A DNA stretch of 64,000 bases, from NCBI GenBank assembly GCA_029249445.1, contig JAQWHI010000013.1:186001-250000 (forward strand). The letters are read 5' to 3'. Below the pieces are notes generated by a model. It was not told the origin of the DNA and did no database searches. It saw only the letters and a program-made list of their open reading frames with translations. The translations under genes were made by a program, and so were the position numbers. The DNA comes from Crocinitomicaceae bacterium. GTDB lineage: Bacteria; Bacteroidota; Bacteroidia; Flavobacteriales_D; Crocinitomicaceae. Positions 53,922 through 63,049 of this stretch are shown in pieces; position 1 is the first letter of the stretch, and every line of letters begins with the position of its first letter.

Positions 53922-54821
53922 CTAGAGTTTGAGTGCGTCCACTACTTCTTTCTTCATTTTATTTTCATCGTTATGGTCAATCCAATGCGTTTCTGTATGC
54001 CTACGCAACCAGGTCAATTGCCTTTTGGCGTACCTTCGTGTGTTTTGTTTGATTTTATCTACGGCTTCATCAAGTGAACAGTGGCCATCGATATAGGAAA
54101 AGAGTTCTTTGAAGCCAACGGTATTCAATGAGGGAATACCACTGAATTTTTTCACGGATTTCACTTCTTCCAAAAGACCGGCTTCCATCATCATGTCGAC
54201 CCGTGTATTTATGCGACTGTACAGCTCATCTCTTTCGTGGTGAATTGCGAATCGTTTGACATGAAACGGACGTTTTTCTGGTGCTTGCTTCCGTAGCTTT
54301 GAAAATTTCTCACCGGTCAATCTTGTAACTTCGATGGCTCGTAAAACTCTCATTGCATTTTTTTTGTCTACTTGGTCGAAGTACTCGGGGTCATTTGTTT
54401 GCAATTCTTCAAGCAATGGATTGAGTCCATTTTTTTCATATTCTACTTGAATTTGATTTTTTAGTTCTTTTGATGAAGGGATGTCATCGAGTCCAATGCA
54501 GAGTGCATCGATGAACATGCCTGATCCTCCAACGAGAATGACGGTTTCCTTCGTTTCAAAAGCTTCATTGAGTACCTGTAATGCTTCTTTTTCAAAACGA
54601 GCGGAATTGACCTCGTCAGTTACCGTATGTGAATCGATAAAATGATGTTTCACTTCTCCTTGTTCCTTTGCCGTTGGTTTTGCTGTTCCTATTGACAACT
54701 CTCTATAGAATTGACGGGAATCTGCTGAAAGTATGCATGTATTAAAATGCTTTGCCAAGGCAATACTGAGTCCGGTTTTCCCGCTGGCTGTTGGTCCTGA
54801 TATGACGATTAGTGTTTTGAT
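53922..54821 (-). CDS. miaA: tRNA dimethylallyltransferase, non-canonical start
   Basis: Adds dimethylallyl to A37 of tRNAs reading U-starting codons. The essential P-loop GPTASGKTG is encoded at 54800-54771, followed by LSADSRQFYRELSIGTAKPT and the RVLRAIEVTRLTG segment, and VGFKELFSYIDG near the end. The frame has no ATG, GTG or TTG before the P-loop: from the stop at 54833 it reads CTT TAC TTC ATC AAA ACA. Homologues start M-K-T-L-I-V or similar, so initiation at the ATC (54821) is the likely reading, giving 299 residues. A TTG at 54758 would lose the P-loop. Either a rare start codon, a mutation, or a sequencing error. Confidence 0.82.
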   Translation of the reverse strand: MKTLIVISGPTASGKTGLSIALAKHFNTCILSADSRQFYRELSIGTAKPTAKEQGEVKHHFIDSHTVTDEVNSARFEKEALQVLNEAFETKETVILVGGSGMFIDALCIGLDDIPSSKELKNQIQVEYEKNGLNPLLEELQTNDPEYFDQVDKKNAMRVLRAIEVTRLTGEKFSKLRKQAPEKRPFHVKRFAIHHERDELYSRINTRVDMMMEAGLLEEVKSVKKFSGIPSLNTVGFKELFSYIDGHCSLDEAVDKIKQNTRRYAKRQLTWLRRHTETHWIDHNDENKMKKEVVDALKL

Positions 54822-54999
54822 GAAGTAAAGTTAATCAGGAATTTTTAGATGAAGGTAAAAGCCGGTAAAAATCCAAGAATAGCGAAATTTTACAATTTAG
54901 GTATTCTAAATACACTTATTGTATTCAAACAACTTTACAACAAGACTTGAACTAAATTTAAGACACAAACCACCTCACGAACACGATTAATGAAGCTAA

Positions 55000-56451
55000 T
55001 TATTCGTTGTAAATAGTTACCCACTTCATGTAGCGTTCAGTGACTTCATGCACATACTTATAGGTCGTAGTTCCTCGTAGCATTCCATTTCTTACCACTT
55101 CGTCTTGGTGGAATTTACGTTTTGAGAGGTTCAGCAACATTTTTTCTACACAACCATCCCATTTTCTGTGATTCACACCGTATTTTTCTGCAAGTCGAAC
55201 AGCATCTTGAATGTGTCCTCGTCCCGCGTTGTATGAGGCCAGCGCAAATTTTTTTCTTTGAAAGCGATCGGGTACGGCTTTCCAGAATTTCTCATCCGCC
55301 ATTAATTTTTTTGCTCCACCCATGATTTGCATAGCAGGTGGAGTATCAGGAAAAACACCATAATGGGGTCCTGTATTCGGCATAAATTGCATCATGCCGT
55401 ACGCTCCACCAAATGACAAGGCGTTGGGGTTAAATTTTGATTCTTGATAGGCAACGGATGCGATAAGCCTCCAGTCCCAGCCAGACATTTTGCTTGCTTT
55501 TTTGAATTGGGCATCGTACTTGGAGATGTACTTCCCGTTGTCTTTTGGGTGGTTTTTATTCCTTTGTTTTGAAATGTGTGGCATTCCAAAGTACTTTTGA
55601 TAAATAAAATCATACGCTGGGTTTTGCTTGAATTCCCTGAGCCAATCATCGAGTCTCTTGCTGAGCAGTGTACTGGATTTTCTGAGGCCAAATGCAATCC
55701 GTTGTTTTACAGACAGGCTCAGTTCGGTGTCAATATTATCAAAAAACTGCGTGTTTACATAAGCTATGTTGTTTTCAGTTACTGTGTAATCAATCTCCCC
55801 AGAGGAGACCATCTCAATGAGTTCTTCCACGCTGACATTCCCCTCAAGGCCCTGAATGCGAATGGAATCACCGATTTCCTCTTGCAGGTGTTGGAGTCGC
55901 TGATAGTAACTGGAATTTTTCCAAACATGAACTTCTTTTTGACCCAATTGGGTTGCCTTCGTGATCATTTTTGTGCTGAGCTCCTCTTTGGTCATGTTTT
56001 CCCATCCATCGGGTTTGCGTTGAATCAGTACTTGGTGTGTTTCAAGTATGGGCTCGGAAAAATCCAAAATCTTACTACGTTCGTTGGTGATTGTGTAATT
56101 GCAAGCGATTAAATCACCTTCGCCCTGTTCTAGTTTTTCTATGAGACTATCGAGGTTGTTGACGATTTTTATTTCCAGATTGACACCAATATCTTCGGCA
56201 AATAATTTAAGGGTTTCGTATTCGAATCCCATTTTTTTTCCTTTGTAAATGAAGTAGGAAGTGGAACTGTTTTCCGTCAGCACTGTAAGCGTTCCTTTCT
56301 TGGTGATATCCGGTAAATCAATAACTAGATTCGAGGGTTCGAATGATTCTTGTACTGCTGTTTTTTTTGTATCCATTATACAACTTGTAATGGAAGACGC
56401 TACCAAAAAGAGCAGTGCAGCAGACAAAAACAGGGTACTCGATTTACTCAT
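55000..56451 (-). CDS. MltF-like lytic transglycosylase lipoprotein
   Basis: The 483-residue product has a signal peptide with lipobox (SITSC, Cys about residue 24). A periplasmic substrate-binding-type domain covers about 50-270 (with GTLTVLTENSSTSYFIYKG and LIACNYTITNERSKILDFSEP). The C-terminal SLT transglycosylase domain (about 300-470) has the catalytic Glu in YQESKFNPNA, GGAYGMMQFMPNTG and ASYNAGRGHI. It cuts peptidoglycan, like E. coli MltF. Single gene, 149 nt before the acpH stop region. A TATTTTG-like box upstream is weak. Confidence 0.92.
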   Translation of the reverse strand: MSKSSTLFLSAALLFLVASSITSCIMDTKKTAVQESFEPSNLVIDLPDITKKGTLTVLTENSSTSYFIYKGKKMGFEYETLKLFAEDIGVNLEIKIVNNLDSLIEKLEQGEGDLIACNYTITNERSKILDFSEPILETHQVLIQRKPDGWENMTKEELSTKMITKATQLGQKEVHVWKNSSYYQRLQHLQEEIGDSIRIQGLEGNVSVEELIEMVSSGEIDYTVTENNIAYVNTQFFDNIDTELSLSVKQRIAFGLRKSSTLLSKRLDDWLREFKQNPAYDFIYQKYFGMPHISKQRNKNHPKDNGKYISKYDAQFKKASKMSGWDWRLIASVAYQESKFNPNALSFGGAYGMMQFMPNTGPHYGVFPDTPPAMQIMGGAKKLMADEKFWKAVPDRFQRKKFALASYNAGRGHIQDAVRLAEKYGVNHRKWDGCVEKMLLNLSKRKFHQDEVVRNGMLRGTTTYKYVHEVTERYMKWVTIYNE

Positions 56452-56532
56452 TTTATCCTGATATTAAAGACAAAATATGCTTTTAAATGCAATGAAAAGA
56501 GCACGTTAGCTAGAGTTTTCAACAAAAGAAAT

Positions 56533-57117
56533 CTAATTTCTTAAAAAATAATCTTCAAAATAGGGGATGGCTTCCGCCATAAAGCGATGAAAAGTATCGG
56601 TTATGAGCGCTTCATTTTCTAGGTAAACATCTGGAGCTTTGTGCAAGAGATTATCAAATGAAATTCGTTTTGAAAGTCCAGAGCAAGCATAAGTCAACCC
56701 TTCATGCGTCCGGTAATTGTACAACCAATTCATTTCTTTCATTTTGGCAATCATAAATTTGTACTGCTTGTTTTCAAAGGAGTGGTGTTTCGGAGTAGCA
56801 GTATAAAACGCTTCAACAAATTGAGAGAGATGAACGCCATGAAAACTACTCCAGTTTTTTGCTAAAAGGTGATCGAAATACAAATCCACGGCAATACCCG
56901 AAACTTTCGGTAATGGTTCGTGCAATTTGCTTAGTAGTTCTTTTACAGCGGGATGCGTATCAATGTAGTTGTCTGTTGCTCTGTGGAGTCGTACGCCGCG
57001 TTGAATTATTTCCGGGAATTTAGAAAGATTGCTTCCCTTGATTGAATCGCCCAAAAGGTTGGCATGCATCAACTCAAGATCATTATTCGAAAAATATAAG
57101 TGACCGAGAAAATTCAT
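56533..57117 (-). CDS. acpH: Acyl carrier protein phosphodiesterase
   Basis: Removes 4'-phosphopantetheine from acyl carrier protein. The 194 residues open MNFLGHLYFS and hold the metal motifs ANLLGDSIKG and GVRLHRATDNYIDTHP (His/Asp ligands), then FDHLLAKNW. This matches the AcpH (DUF479) family at its usual length. It lies between the transglycosylase and the DUF2795 gene, with a shared-orientation terminator upstream at 57151-57180, so it is likely transcribed from its own promoter. Confidence 0.92.
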   Translation of the reverse strand: MNFLGHLYFSNNDLELMHANLLGDSIKGSNLSKFPEIIQRGVRLHRATDNYIDTHPAVKELLSKLHEPLPKVSGIAVDLYFDHLLAKNWSSFHGVHLSQFVEAFYTATPKHHSFENKQYKFMIAKMKEMNWLYNYRTHEGLTYACSGLSKRISFDNLLHKAPDVYLENEALITDTFHRFMAEAIPYFEDYFLRN

Positions 57118-57150
57118 GATTCCTTAAATTATAGTTGAGGTGTCAAAATA

Positions 57151-57180
57151 AAAAAACCGACAGCTGTAGGTGTCGGTTTT
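57151..57180 (-). terminator. Terminator after the DUF2795 gene
   Basis: A 10-bp stem (57153-57162 with 57171-57180) with a T run on both strands, so it could work in both directions. Confidence 0.88.
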
Positions 57181-57183
57181 TAC

Positions 57184-57405
57184 TTAATATTCATCTTCGT
57201 TGAACAGAAAATCTTCTCTTGACGGATAATCTGGCCAAATCTCTTCGATACTTTCGTACGTTTCCCCTTCGTCCTCCAGAGCCTGAAGATTTTCGACCAC
57301 TTCAAGAGGTGCGCCTGTTCGAATCGCAAAGTCGATTAACTCGTCTTTTACTGCTGGCCATGGCGCATCTTCTAAATACGAAGCTAATTCTAAAGTCCAG
57401 TACAT
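57184..57405 (-). CDS. DUF2795 protein
   Basis: A 73-residue acidic protein of the DUF2795 family, known by the segment LASYLEDAPWPAVKDELIDFA and a conserved L-x-x-L ending. Homologues are found widely in Bacteroidota and actinobacteria; the function is unknown. It has an exact consensus promoter and a terminator of its own, so it is a stand-alone transcript of about 250 nt. Confidence 0.85.
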   Translation of the reverse strand: MYWTLELASYLEDAPWPAVKDELIDFAIRTGAPLEVVENLQALEDEGETYESIEEIWPDYPSREDFLFNEDEY

Positions 57406-57433
57406 ATTCTTCGTCGTTTATTGTTCTTTTGCG

Positions 57434-57463
57434 CAAATGTAATTTTAATTCTTAAGATTCCAA
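57434..57463 (-). promoter_or_regulatory. Promoter for the DUF2795 gene
   Basis: On the minus strand TTG (57463-57461), exactly 19 nt, then TACATTTG (57441-57434), with 28 nt to the ATG. Confidence 0.75.
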
Positions 57464-57506
57464 ATGATTGGTTGAAAAGAATCTTTATTTGCGTCTTTTT
57501 GGTCCA

Positions 57507-58055
57507 TTACAGTCGTGGTTTCCATGGTGCTTCTGGAGCATCTAAATCTGAGGTGAGTTTTCTACTTAAAACGAACAAATAATCACTTAATCTGTTTGCA
57601 TACTTCATAATGATTGGGTCAACGGTCTCATTGTTACTTAAATCAACAATGATTCGTTCTCCTCTCCGGCAGACACATCTTGCGATATGGCAATAGGATA
57701 CCGTGGTATGTCCTCCGGGCAATACAAAACTCTTCATTGGTTCCAAAGTTTCATCCATTTTATCGATCCAATTTTCAAGTGCTTCAATATCCGACGGAAT
57801 TAAAGACGGTAGTTTCATTTTAGTTCCTTCTTTGTCCGTTGCCAATAACGATCCTATTGTAAACAATCGATCTTGAATTTCTAATAATTGTCCTCTTTGT
57901 TCTTTTGTGATTTCTTGATCACGAATCAGACCAATGTACGAGTTCAATTCGTCAATGGTTCCATACGCCTCAATTCTCATTGAACTTTTAGGAACTCTTG
58001 TGCCGCCAATCAATTGCGTAGTTCCTGAATCTCCTTTTTTTGTGTAAACTTTCAT
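57507..58055 (-). CDS. Cob(I)alamin adenosyltransferase, PduO type
   Basis: Transfers the adenosyl group of ATP to reduced cobalamin, making adenosylcobalamin. The 182 residues show the N-terminal ATP loop YTKKGDSGTTQLIGG, then IEAYGTIDELNSYIG, CRRGERIIVDL and NRLSDYLFVLSR. It is the last gene of an operon with ispH and the adenylate cyclase, with 4-nt overlap to the cyclase. The product is the cofactor needed by the CarH-like regulator at 47.5 kb. No cobalamin riboswitch was seen upstream. Confidence 0.93.
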   Translation of the reverse strand: MKVYTKKGDSGTTQLIGGTRVPKSSMRIEAYGTIDELNSYIGLIRDQEITKEQRGQLLEIQDRLFTIGSLLATDKEGTKMKLPSLIPSDIEALENWIDKMDETLEPMKSFVLPGGHTTVSYCHIARCVCRRGERIIVDLSNNETVDPIIMKYANRLSDYLFVLSRKLTSDLDAPEAPWKPRL

Positions 58056-59755
58056 AGTTTTTCTTGCTCGTCAATTAATTTTATTCGCTCCGATTTGAGT
58101 TCTCTTACGCGCGATTTTTTACCTTCTTCCCGAATGTTTCTGGCTGTCTCTGTGTGGTAAGTGTGTATGTTTTCAAGAAAATTAATTTGAAAATCAATCC
58201 ACTCGATTTCATTGAATTTAGTTCCGAAATCAGCGAGTTCGACACGTAATTTTTCAGCAATACGGGTGTAGTCTTTGCGTCCCAGATAATCATGATCTGC
58301 ATCACACATTATTTTTTCTAGTAATGTTTCGGGTGCAACATCATGTTGTGTTGCTAAAATTATTTTTTCGATTTCGGCAATTTGAACATCGGAGTATCCG
58401 AAATTTGGAAGTATTGCTTTTGCGAGTTTGGCACCGAAGATTTCATTTTTATCGTATTGCATTATAAATCCGCTATCGTGGAACAGTGTAGCTGTCCTCA
58501 AAATCAATAAATCTTCATTTTTCACTCCCTCTAATTTGGCATAGCGAACGGCGGCTTTTTCTACATTTAGCGTGTGCGGTAAACCATGATAAGAAATATT
58601 TTCTGGTTGAAGCGACTTCATGCGATTTAGGATATGTGTCCGCATTCGATTGAAGTCCATGGAGGGCAAGTGACAAATACTTCGCAATAAACTATTGGCT
58701 TGGCTTCCTTCATTGTCCAAATGGTATGCATCTTTTATTTTTTCAAGGTAAAACATTTCCATACTTCCCCCTCGTTTGTGTATTTCGATTTCGCCTCTGG
58801 AAGTTAGTTCAAAGTATTTTGTTACACGCTCTTGAATGGAAGAGGTGATTGTAATATGGCCTCTCTTGGATGCTCTCTCAGCTCTTGACGCAATGTTCAC
58901 CGTGTCTCCCCAAACATCAAAGCTGTACTTTGACGTTCCAATTATCCCTGCAACCAGCGGCCCCATATGCAATCCAATTCGAATTTCCCAAAAGTCATTT
59001 TTCATTGCAATTGCGATGTCTCGCTCTTTACGCATGAAATCTCTAATTTCAATTGCGGCGAGACATGCTCTCACTGCAGATTTTGGTTTGTTTTCCGTTA
59101 CTCCCGACAGCGCCATGTAGGCATCTCCAATGGTTTTAATTTTTTCTAGGTTGTACTTTTCAATCACTTCATCAAAACGAATGAAATATTTTTCTAATTT
59201 CTTGAGAAGTTGAAGTGGTTTGACGCGCTTTGCTTTTGATGAAAAATCAACAAAGTCGGTGAATAGAACGACGCCATTTTCAACTCTTTTGGGTGAGAAT
59301 TTGTTGTTGTTTCCAAGTTCATTCAAAATATTGTCTGGAAAGATGTTGCTGAGAAGTTGACTGATCCGCTGATCCTTGTAAAAAAGTGATTTAAATACGT
59401 CAATTTTAGACCGAACCAAGTTTGGACTGAATGGATAGGTCAGATAATCGACTGCGCCCTGCTTCATCCCACGTACAAGCTGTGTTCCCGGAAGATCATC
59501 TTTTGATATAATGATGGTGTAATTGTTTTTAAAAATACTGTTCTTGTGTATTGAATGAATGTTAATGAATCCATCCTGTGATTCTTCGATATTGATCAGA
59601 TAGATTCCAATTTCTTTTTGTTTGATGATTGGAAGGGCTTCAGGAATTGATTTTGCCAATAAAATATTGTTTCCTCCTCCTGAAAGAATTTCTTTCAGTT
59701 CCATTCTTACTTTTGGGTCACTATCAATAATCAATATGTTAATGAACCGTTCCAT
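58052..59755 (-). CDS. Adenylate-cyclase fusion: pseudo-receiver, cyclase, HD domain
   Basis: The 567-residue protein has three parts. Residues about 1-125 look like a response-regulator receiver, but the phosphorylated Asp is Asn (YLINIEES) and the conserved Lys is Tyr (DYLTYPFS), so it should not be phosphorylated. Residues about 150-345 form a class III cyclase with metal Asp residues (LFTDFVDFS, GDAYM), the transition-state segment VWGDTVNIASR, and Lys (KIKTIGD) plus Asp (DVWGD) typical of adenylyl, not guanylyl, cyclases. Residues about 370-550 are an HD-type metal-hydrolase-like domain (HGLPH, LFHDSG, CDADHDYLG). Likely makes cAMP under unknown control. Confidence 0.86.
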   Translation of the reverse strand: MERFINILIIDSDPKVRMELKEILSGGGNNILLAKSIPEALPIIKQKEIGIYLINIEESQDGFINIHSIHKNSIFKNNYTIIISKDDLPGTQLVRGMKQGAVDYLTYPFSPNLVRSKIDVFKSLFYKDQRISQLLSNIFPDNILNELGNNNKFSPKRVENGVVLFTDFVDFSSKAKRVKPLQLLKKLEKYFIRFDEVIEKYNLEKIKTIGDAYMALSGVTENKPKSAVRACLAAIEIRDFMRKERDIAIAMKNDFWEIRIGLHMGPLVAGIIGTSKYSFDVWGDTVNIASRAERASKRGHITITSSIQERVTKYFELTSRGEIEIHKRGGSMEMFYLEKIKDAYHLDNEGSQANSLLRSICHLPSMDFNRMRTHILNRMKSLQPENISYHGLPHTLNVEKAAVRYAKLEGVKNEDLLILRTATLFHDSGFIMQYDKNEIFGAKLAKAILPNFGYSDVQIAEIEKIILATQHDVAPETLLEKIMCDADHDYLGRKDYTRIAEKLRVELADFGTKFNEIEWIDFQINFLENIHTYHTETARNIREEGKKSRVRELKSERIKLIDEQEKL

Positions 59756-60966
59756 TATAGGTCAATATTGTAAATTGAAATTGGGGCATTGGTGAGGTCT
59801 AAAATTCTTTGGATTACAGCGTCAACCGTTGCATCGGGACATGATGCGCCTGACGTGATGATTAGTTTAATTTTATCTTTTTTTGGCAAGAAACCCATGT
59901 GCCGTTTGACTTGCTTCTTATGGATGTCAAATGCGTGTACTTCATCAGCGCTCATGATTTCATCTTTCGTCTTGATGAAGAAGGTTTTGAATTTATCTTC
60001 CAAAAGTTCGACCAAATGCGTTGTGTTGCTGCTGTTGTAACCTCCGATCACCACCGCTAAATCGGCTTCTACATTTAACAACTCAAGTGTCGCAGATTGA
60101 TTGTCGTTTGTTGCATAACAGAGTGTATCTCGGGTATCTGCAAAATGAAGCTTAATGTTGTTTTGTCCATATTTCTTCGTCATTGTTTGCTTCATGAAAT
60201 CAGCAATTTCTTGCGTCTCAGAAGCAAGCATTGTGGTTTGATTAACGACACCCACTTTGTTGAAATGAATCTCAGGATCAAAACCAACAGAGCAATTTTC
60301 TTGAAATACTTCAAAAAAAGCACTTGCATCGATCGTGCCGTGTATGAAATCGGCAATAATTTGAGCTTCTTTTAAATCTTTTATGACTATGGATGGAGAA
60401 GTTTCCTTGCTGTGAGAGAATGTTGCTTTTGTTTCCTCATGATTTTTTTTACCATGAATGATGACTGTGTGGTCATCTTTACCCAGCTTTGCAGATCGAT
60501 TCCAAACTTTCTCTACAAATGGACATGTTGTATTGTATTGATCGAAAGTAATGTTTTTTTCTTCAAGCAATTGCTTGGTTTCAACGGTTGCTCCAAAAGC
60601 AGGAATGATAACAATGTCTTCACTATTAATCCGGTCCCATTCAATTAGTTGATTGCCTTGGGTGTCTTGGATGAATTGTACGCCTTGTTCTTGTAAATCG
60701 CGATTCACTTCGGGATTGTGAATCATTTGACTTAGTAAGTAAATCGTTTTGTCGGGATTCTCATTAATTGCCTTGTAGGATTTTTCTATTGCATTTTCTA
60801 CTCCATAGCAAAAACCAAAATGGCGACTAATTATAAATTCTACCGACCCAAAATCCAAAATTGTTGGAGAAAAATCTTTTTTCATCGGATCCTCCAATTT
60901 TCTTTTTGCCTTTACCTTGCTAATTATTGGCGAGCGGTAGTGTGCTGGAATGTCAAATTTTTTCAT
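59755..60966 (-). CDS. ispH: IspH: HMBPP reductase
   Basis: Iron-sulfur enzyme of the last step of the non-mevalonate isoprenoid route, making IPP and DMAPP. The three cluster Cys are in FGFCYGVENA, NTTCPFVEKVW and SGASCPDATVDAV, with the substrate His in SQMIHNPEVN. The 403 residues are longer than the E. coli enzyme (about 316), as in Bacteroidota, with an N-terminal extension of roughly 50 residues. A start at 61068 is also in frame, but 60966 (MKKFDIPAHYR) is preferred as the usual opening. Shares one base with the cyclase start. Confidence 0.93.
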   Translation of the reverse strand: MKKFDIPAHYRSPIISKVKAKRKLEDPMKKDFSPTILDFGSVEFIISRHFGFCYGVENAIEKSYKAINENPDKTIYLLSQMIHNPEVNRDLQEQGVQFIQDTQGNQLIEWDRINSEDIVIIPAFGATVETKQLLEEKNITFDQYNTTCPFVEKVWNRSAKLGKDDHTVIIHGKKNHEETKATFSHSKETSPSIVIKDLKEAQIIADFIHGTIDASAFFEVFQENCSVGFDPEIHFNKVGVVNQTTMLASETQEIADFMKQTMTKKYGQNNIKLHFADTRDTLCYATNDNQSATLELLNVEADLAVVIGGYNSSNTTHLVELLEDKFKTFFIKTKDEIMSADEVHAFDIHKKQVKRHMGFLPKKDKIKLIITSGASCPDATVDAVIQRILDLTNAPISIYNIDL

Positions 60967-61163
60967 GCGTAATAAAGGTAATAAAATGTCCTCGCTCAGG
61001 AAGTTCAATGCATAATTTTTGATTGAATTGTATACAATTTGAAGCGTTAAAGACAATAAATCATTCAATAGGGTAGGTTATTCGCCGCATTCAATTTGAA
61101 TGATAGATAAAATTAATGCCTCAAGAATGTGCGATTGGGCTTGTCTAATAGGTTGGTTCCCGG

Positions 61164-62549
61164 TTAAAATAGCGCGTTTATTTCGTCTATAATACGATCC
61201 GCAAGTTCATTTGCCGCAGCAAGTGATTTACTTTCAGAGTAGATTCGAATTATAGGCTCAGTATTGCTTTTTCGCAAATGCACCCACTCCTTCTCAATAT
61301 AAATCTTCACTCCATCGGTTGTATCAACTTCATGATTGGCATATTTTTTCGCCATTTCAAGGAGTATCTGGTCGACATTTATTTCTGGAGTCAATTGGAT
61401 TTTGTTTTTTGAAATTGTATATGCTGGATAGCTATCGCGCAATTCCGAGGCTTTCATTTTTTTCTCGGCAAGTAACGATAAAAACAATGCGATTCCTACC
61501 AAAGAATCCCGTCCATAGTGCAGTTCAGGATAGATGATTCCTCCATTTCCTTCACCGCCAATTACAGCGTTTTCAGCTTTCATTTTTGTTACAACATTCA
61601 CTTCTCCAACTGCAGAGGCGTGGTAGGTTTGCCCTCTTGCTTCGGTCACATCGCGCAGTGCGCGGGTAGAAGAGAGGTTTGAAACGCTACTTCCAGGCGT
61701 TTTACTTAAAACGTAGTCAGCAACAGCGACAAGCGTATACTCCTCTCCAAACATGCTTCCGTCTTCACAAACCATCGCCAATCGATCAACGTCTGGATCA
61801 ACTGTAAAGCCTACATCTGCGCCTTTTTCTTTTATTTCTTGAGAAAGGTCGGTTAGATGTTCTGGAAGTGGTTCTGGATTGTGTGGGAAATGTCCAGTTG
61901 GATCACAATAGAGTTTCGTAATTTTTTTTACGCCCAAGGCGTCTAACATTGCGGGAACGAATATTCCTCCTGTAGAATTTACAGCATCTACGACAATTGA
62001 AAAATCAGCAGCTTTGATGGCCTCAAGGTTGACAATTTTTAAATTCAAAATTGCATCAATGTGTTTTTTTAAGTAGGAATCGTCATTTGTTACGCTTCCC
62101 AAATCATCGACTTCAGCAAAGTTGAAGTCTTCATTTTCTGCGATTTTTAGAACTATTTTTCCTTCTTCTCCTGAGATGAATTCTCCTTTTTCATTCAATA
62201 ATTTCAGTGCATTCCACTGTTTGGGGTTGTGGCTAGCCGTCAGAATTATTCCTCCATGTGCAGATTCCATTGGAACTGCTACTTCGACTGTAGGGGTTGT
62301 CGATAGTCCAAGATTTACAACATCAATTCCAAGCCCAACAAGTGTTGATATAACCAAGTCTGAAATCATTTGACCGGAGATTCGAGCATCTCTCCCAATC
62401 ACTACTTTAACCACTGTATTTGAATTTCTTCGGAGCAACCACGTTCCATAAGCTGATGCAAACTTCACTGCGTCAACCGGGGTTAGTCCCTGATTCACTT
62501 CGCCTCCAATGGTGCCTCGAATTCCTGAAATAGATTTGATTAGTGTCAT
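61164..62549 (-). CDS. glmM: Phosphoglucosamine mutase
   Basis: Turns glucosamine-6-phosphate into glucosamine-1-phosphate for cell-wall UDP-GlcNAc. The 461 residues open LIKSISGIRGTIGG. The catalytic Ser lies in TASHNPKQWNALK (about residue 100), the metal loop is DPDVDRLA (about 240), GGEGNGGII is the sugar loop and RKSNTEPIIRIY the phosphate site. Placed 1 nt after ribH, so it is in the TPR-ribH-glmM operon. A second mutase of the superfamily is at 39.4 kb. Confidence 0.93.
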   Translation of the reverse strand: MTLIKSISGIRGTIGGEVNQGLTPVDAVKFASAYGTWLLRRNSNTVVKVVIGRDARISGQMISDLVISTLVGLGIDVVNLGLSTTPTVEVAVPMESAHGGIILTASHNPKQWNALKLLNEKGEFISGEEGKIVLKIAENEDFNFAEVDDLGSVTNDDSYLKKHIDAILNLKIVNLEAIKAADFSIVVDAVNSTGGIFVPAMLDALGVKKITKLYCDPTGHFPHNPEPLPEHLTDLSQEIKEKGADVGFTVDPDVDRLAMVCEDGSMFGEEYTLVAVADYVLSKTPGSSVSNLSSTRALRDVTEARGQTYHASAVGEVNVVTKMKAENAVIGGEGNGGIIYPELHYGRDSLVGIALFLSLLAEKKMKASELRDSYPAYTISKNKIQLTPEINVDQILLEMAKKYANHEVDTTDGVKIYIEKEWVHLRKSNTEPIIRIYSESKSLAAANELADRIIDEINALF

Positions 62550-62550
62550 A

Positions 62551-63039
62551 TTAGAACGATTTTTTCAGAGCAATCATCTTTAAGCATGTAATCGCACATT
62601 CAATTCCTTTATTGCCGTGTTTGCCTCCCGATCGATCAATTGACTGTTGCATGGTGTTGTCGGTAAGAAGACAGAATGATATTGGGGTGTTGAATTTCAA
62701 ATTGACATCTTTAATCCCAAGTGTTGCTGCTTCACAGACGAAGTCAAAGTGTTTGGTTTCTCCTTGAATGACAGCGCCGATAGCTATCACACCATCGATT
62801 GTTTCATTTTTGCACATGAATTGACTCCCCAGTGGAAGCTCATATGCACCGGGAACAAACCGAACAATTATATTCTGTTCTTTGACTCCATTTTCTAAAA
62901 GTGCATTTTTTGCACCTTCTAGCAAATTTAGGGTGATTGAATCGTTCCATTCAGAAACAACAATGCCGATCTTAAAATCGGCACCGCTAGGAATTACTTC
63001 CTTGTTATATTCTGATAAATTACGACCTTCTGTAGCCAT
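62551..63039 (-). CDS. ribH: 6,7-dimethyl-8-ribityllumazine synthase
   Basis: Second-to-last step of riboflavin synthesis, forming lumazine. The 162 residues show IVVSEWNDSITLNLLEGA, the phosphate-binding VPGAYELPLGSQ, the catalytic His in AVIQGETKHFDFVC, and the C-terminal helix. It follows the TPR gene by 10 nt and precedes glmM by 1 nt. The first residues (MATEGRNLSEYN) make an N-terminal extension usual in this phylum. Confidence 0.96.
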   Translation of the reverse strand: MATEGRNLSEYNKEVIPSGADFKIGIVVSEWNDSITLNLLEGAKNALLENGVKEQNIIVRFVPGAYELPLGSQFMCKNETIDGVIAIGAVIQGETKHFDFVCEAATLGIKDVNLKFNTPISFCLLTDNTMQQSIDRSGGKHGNKGIECAITCLKMIALKKSF

Positions 63040-63049
63040 AGTTTACGTT

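Noticed and set aside
54756-54758. TTG start for miaA
   Set aside because: It would delete the P-loop GPTASGKT, which is essential, although the codons for it are intact just upstream.
57464-57506. Cobalamin riboswitch near the adenosyltransferase
   Set aside because: The gaps in that operon are overlaps, and no B12-box-like sequence was seen near ispH or tspO.
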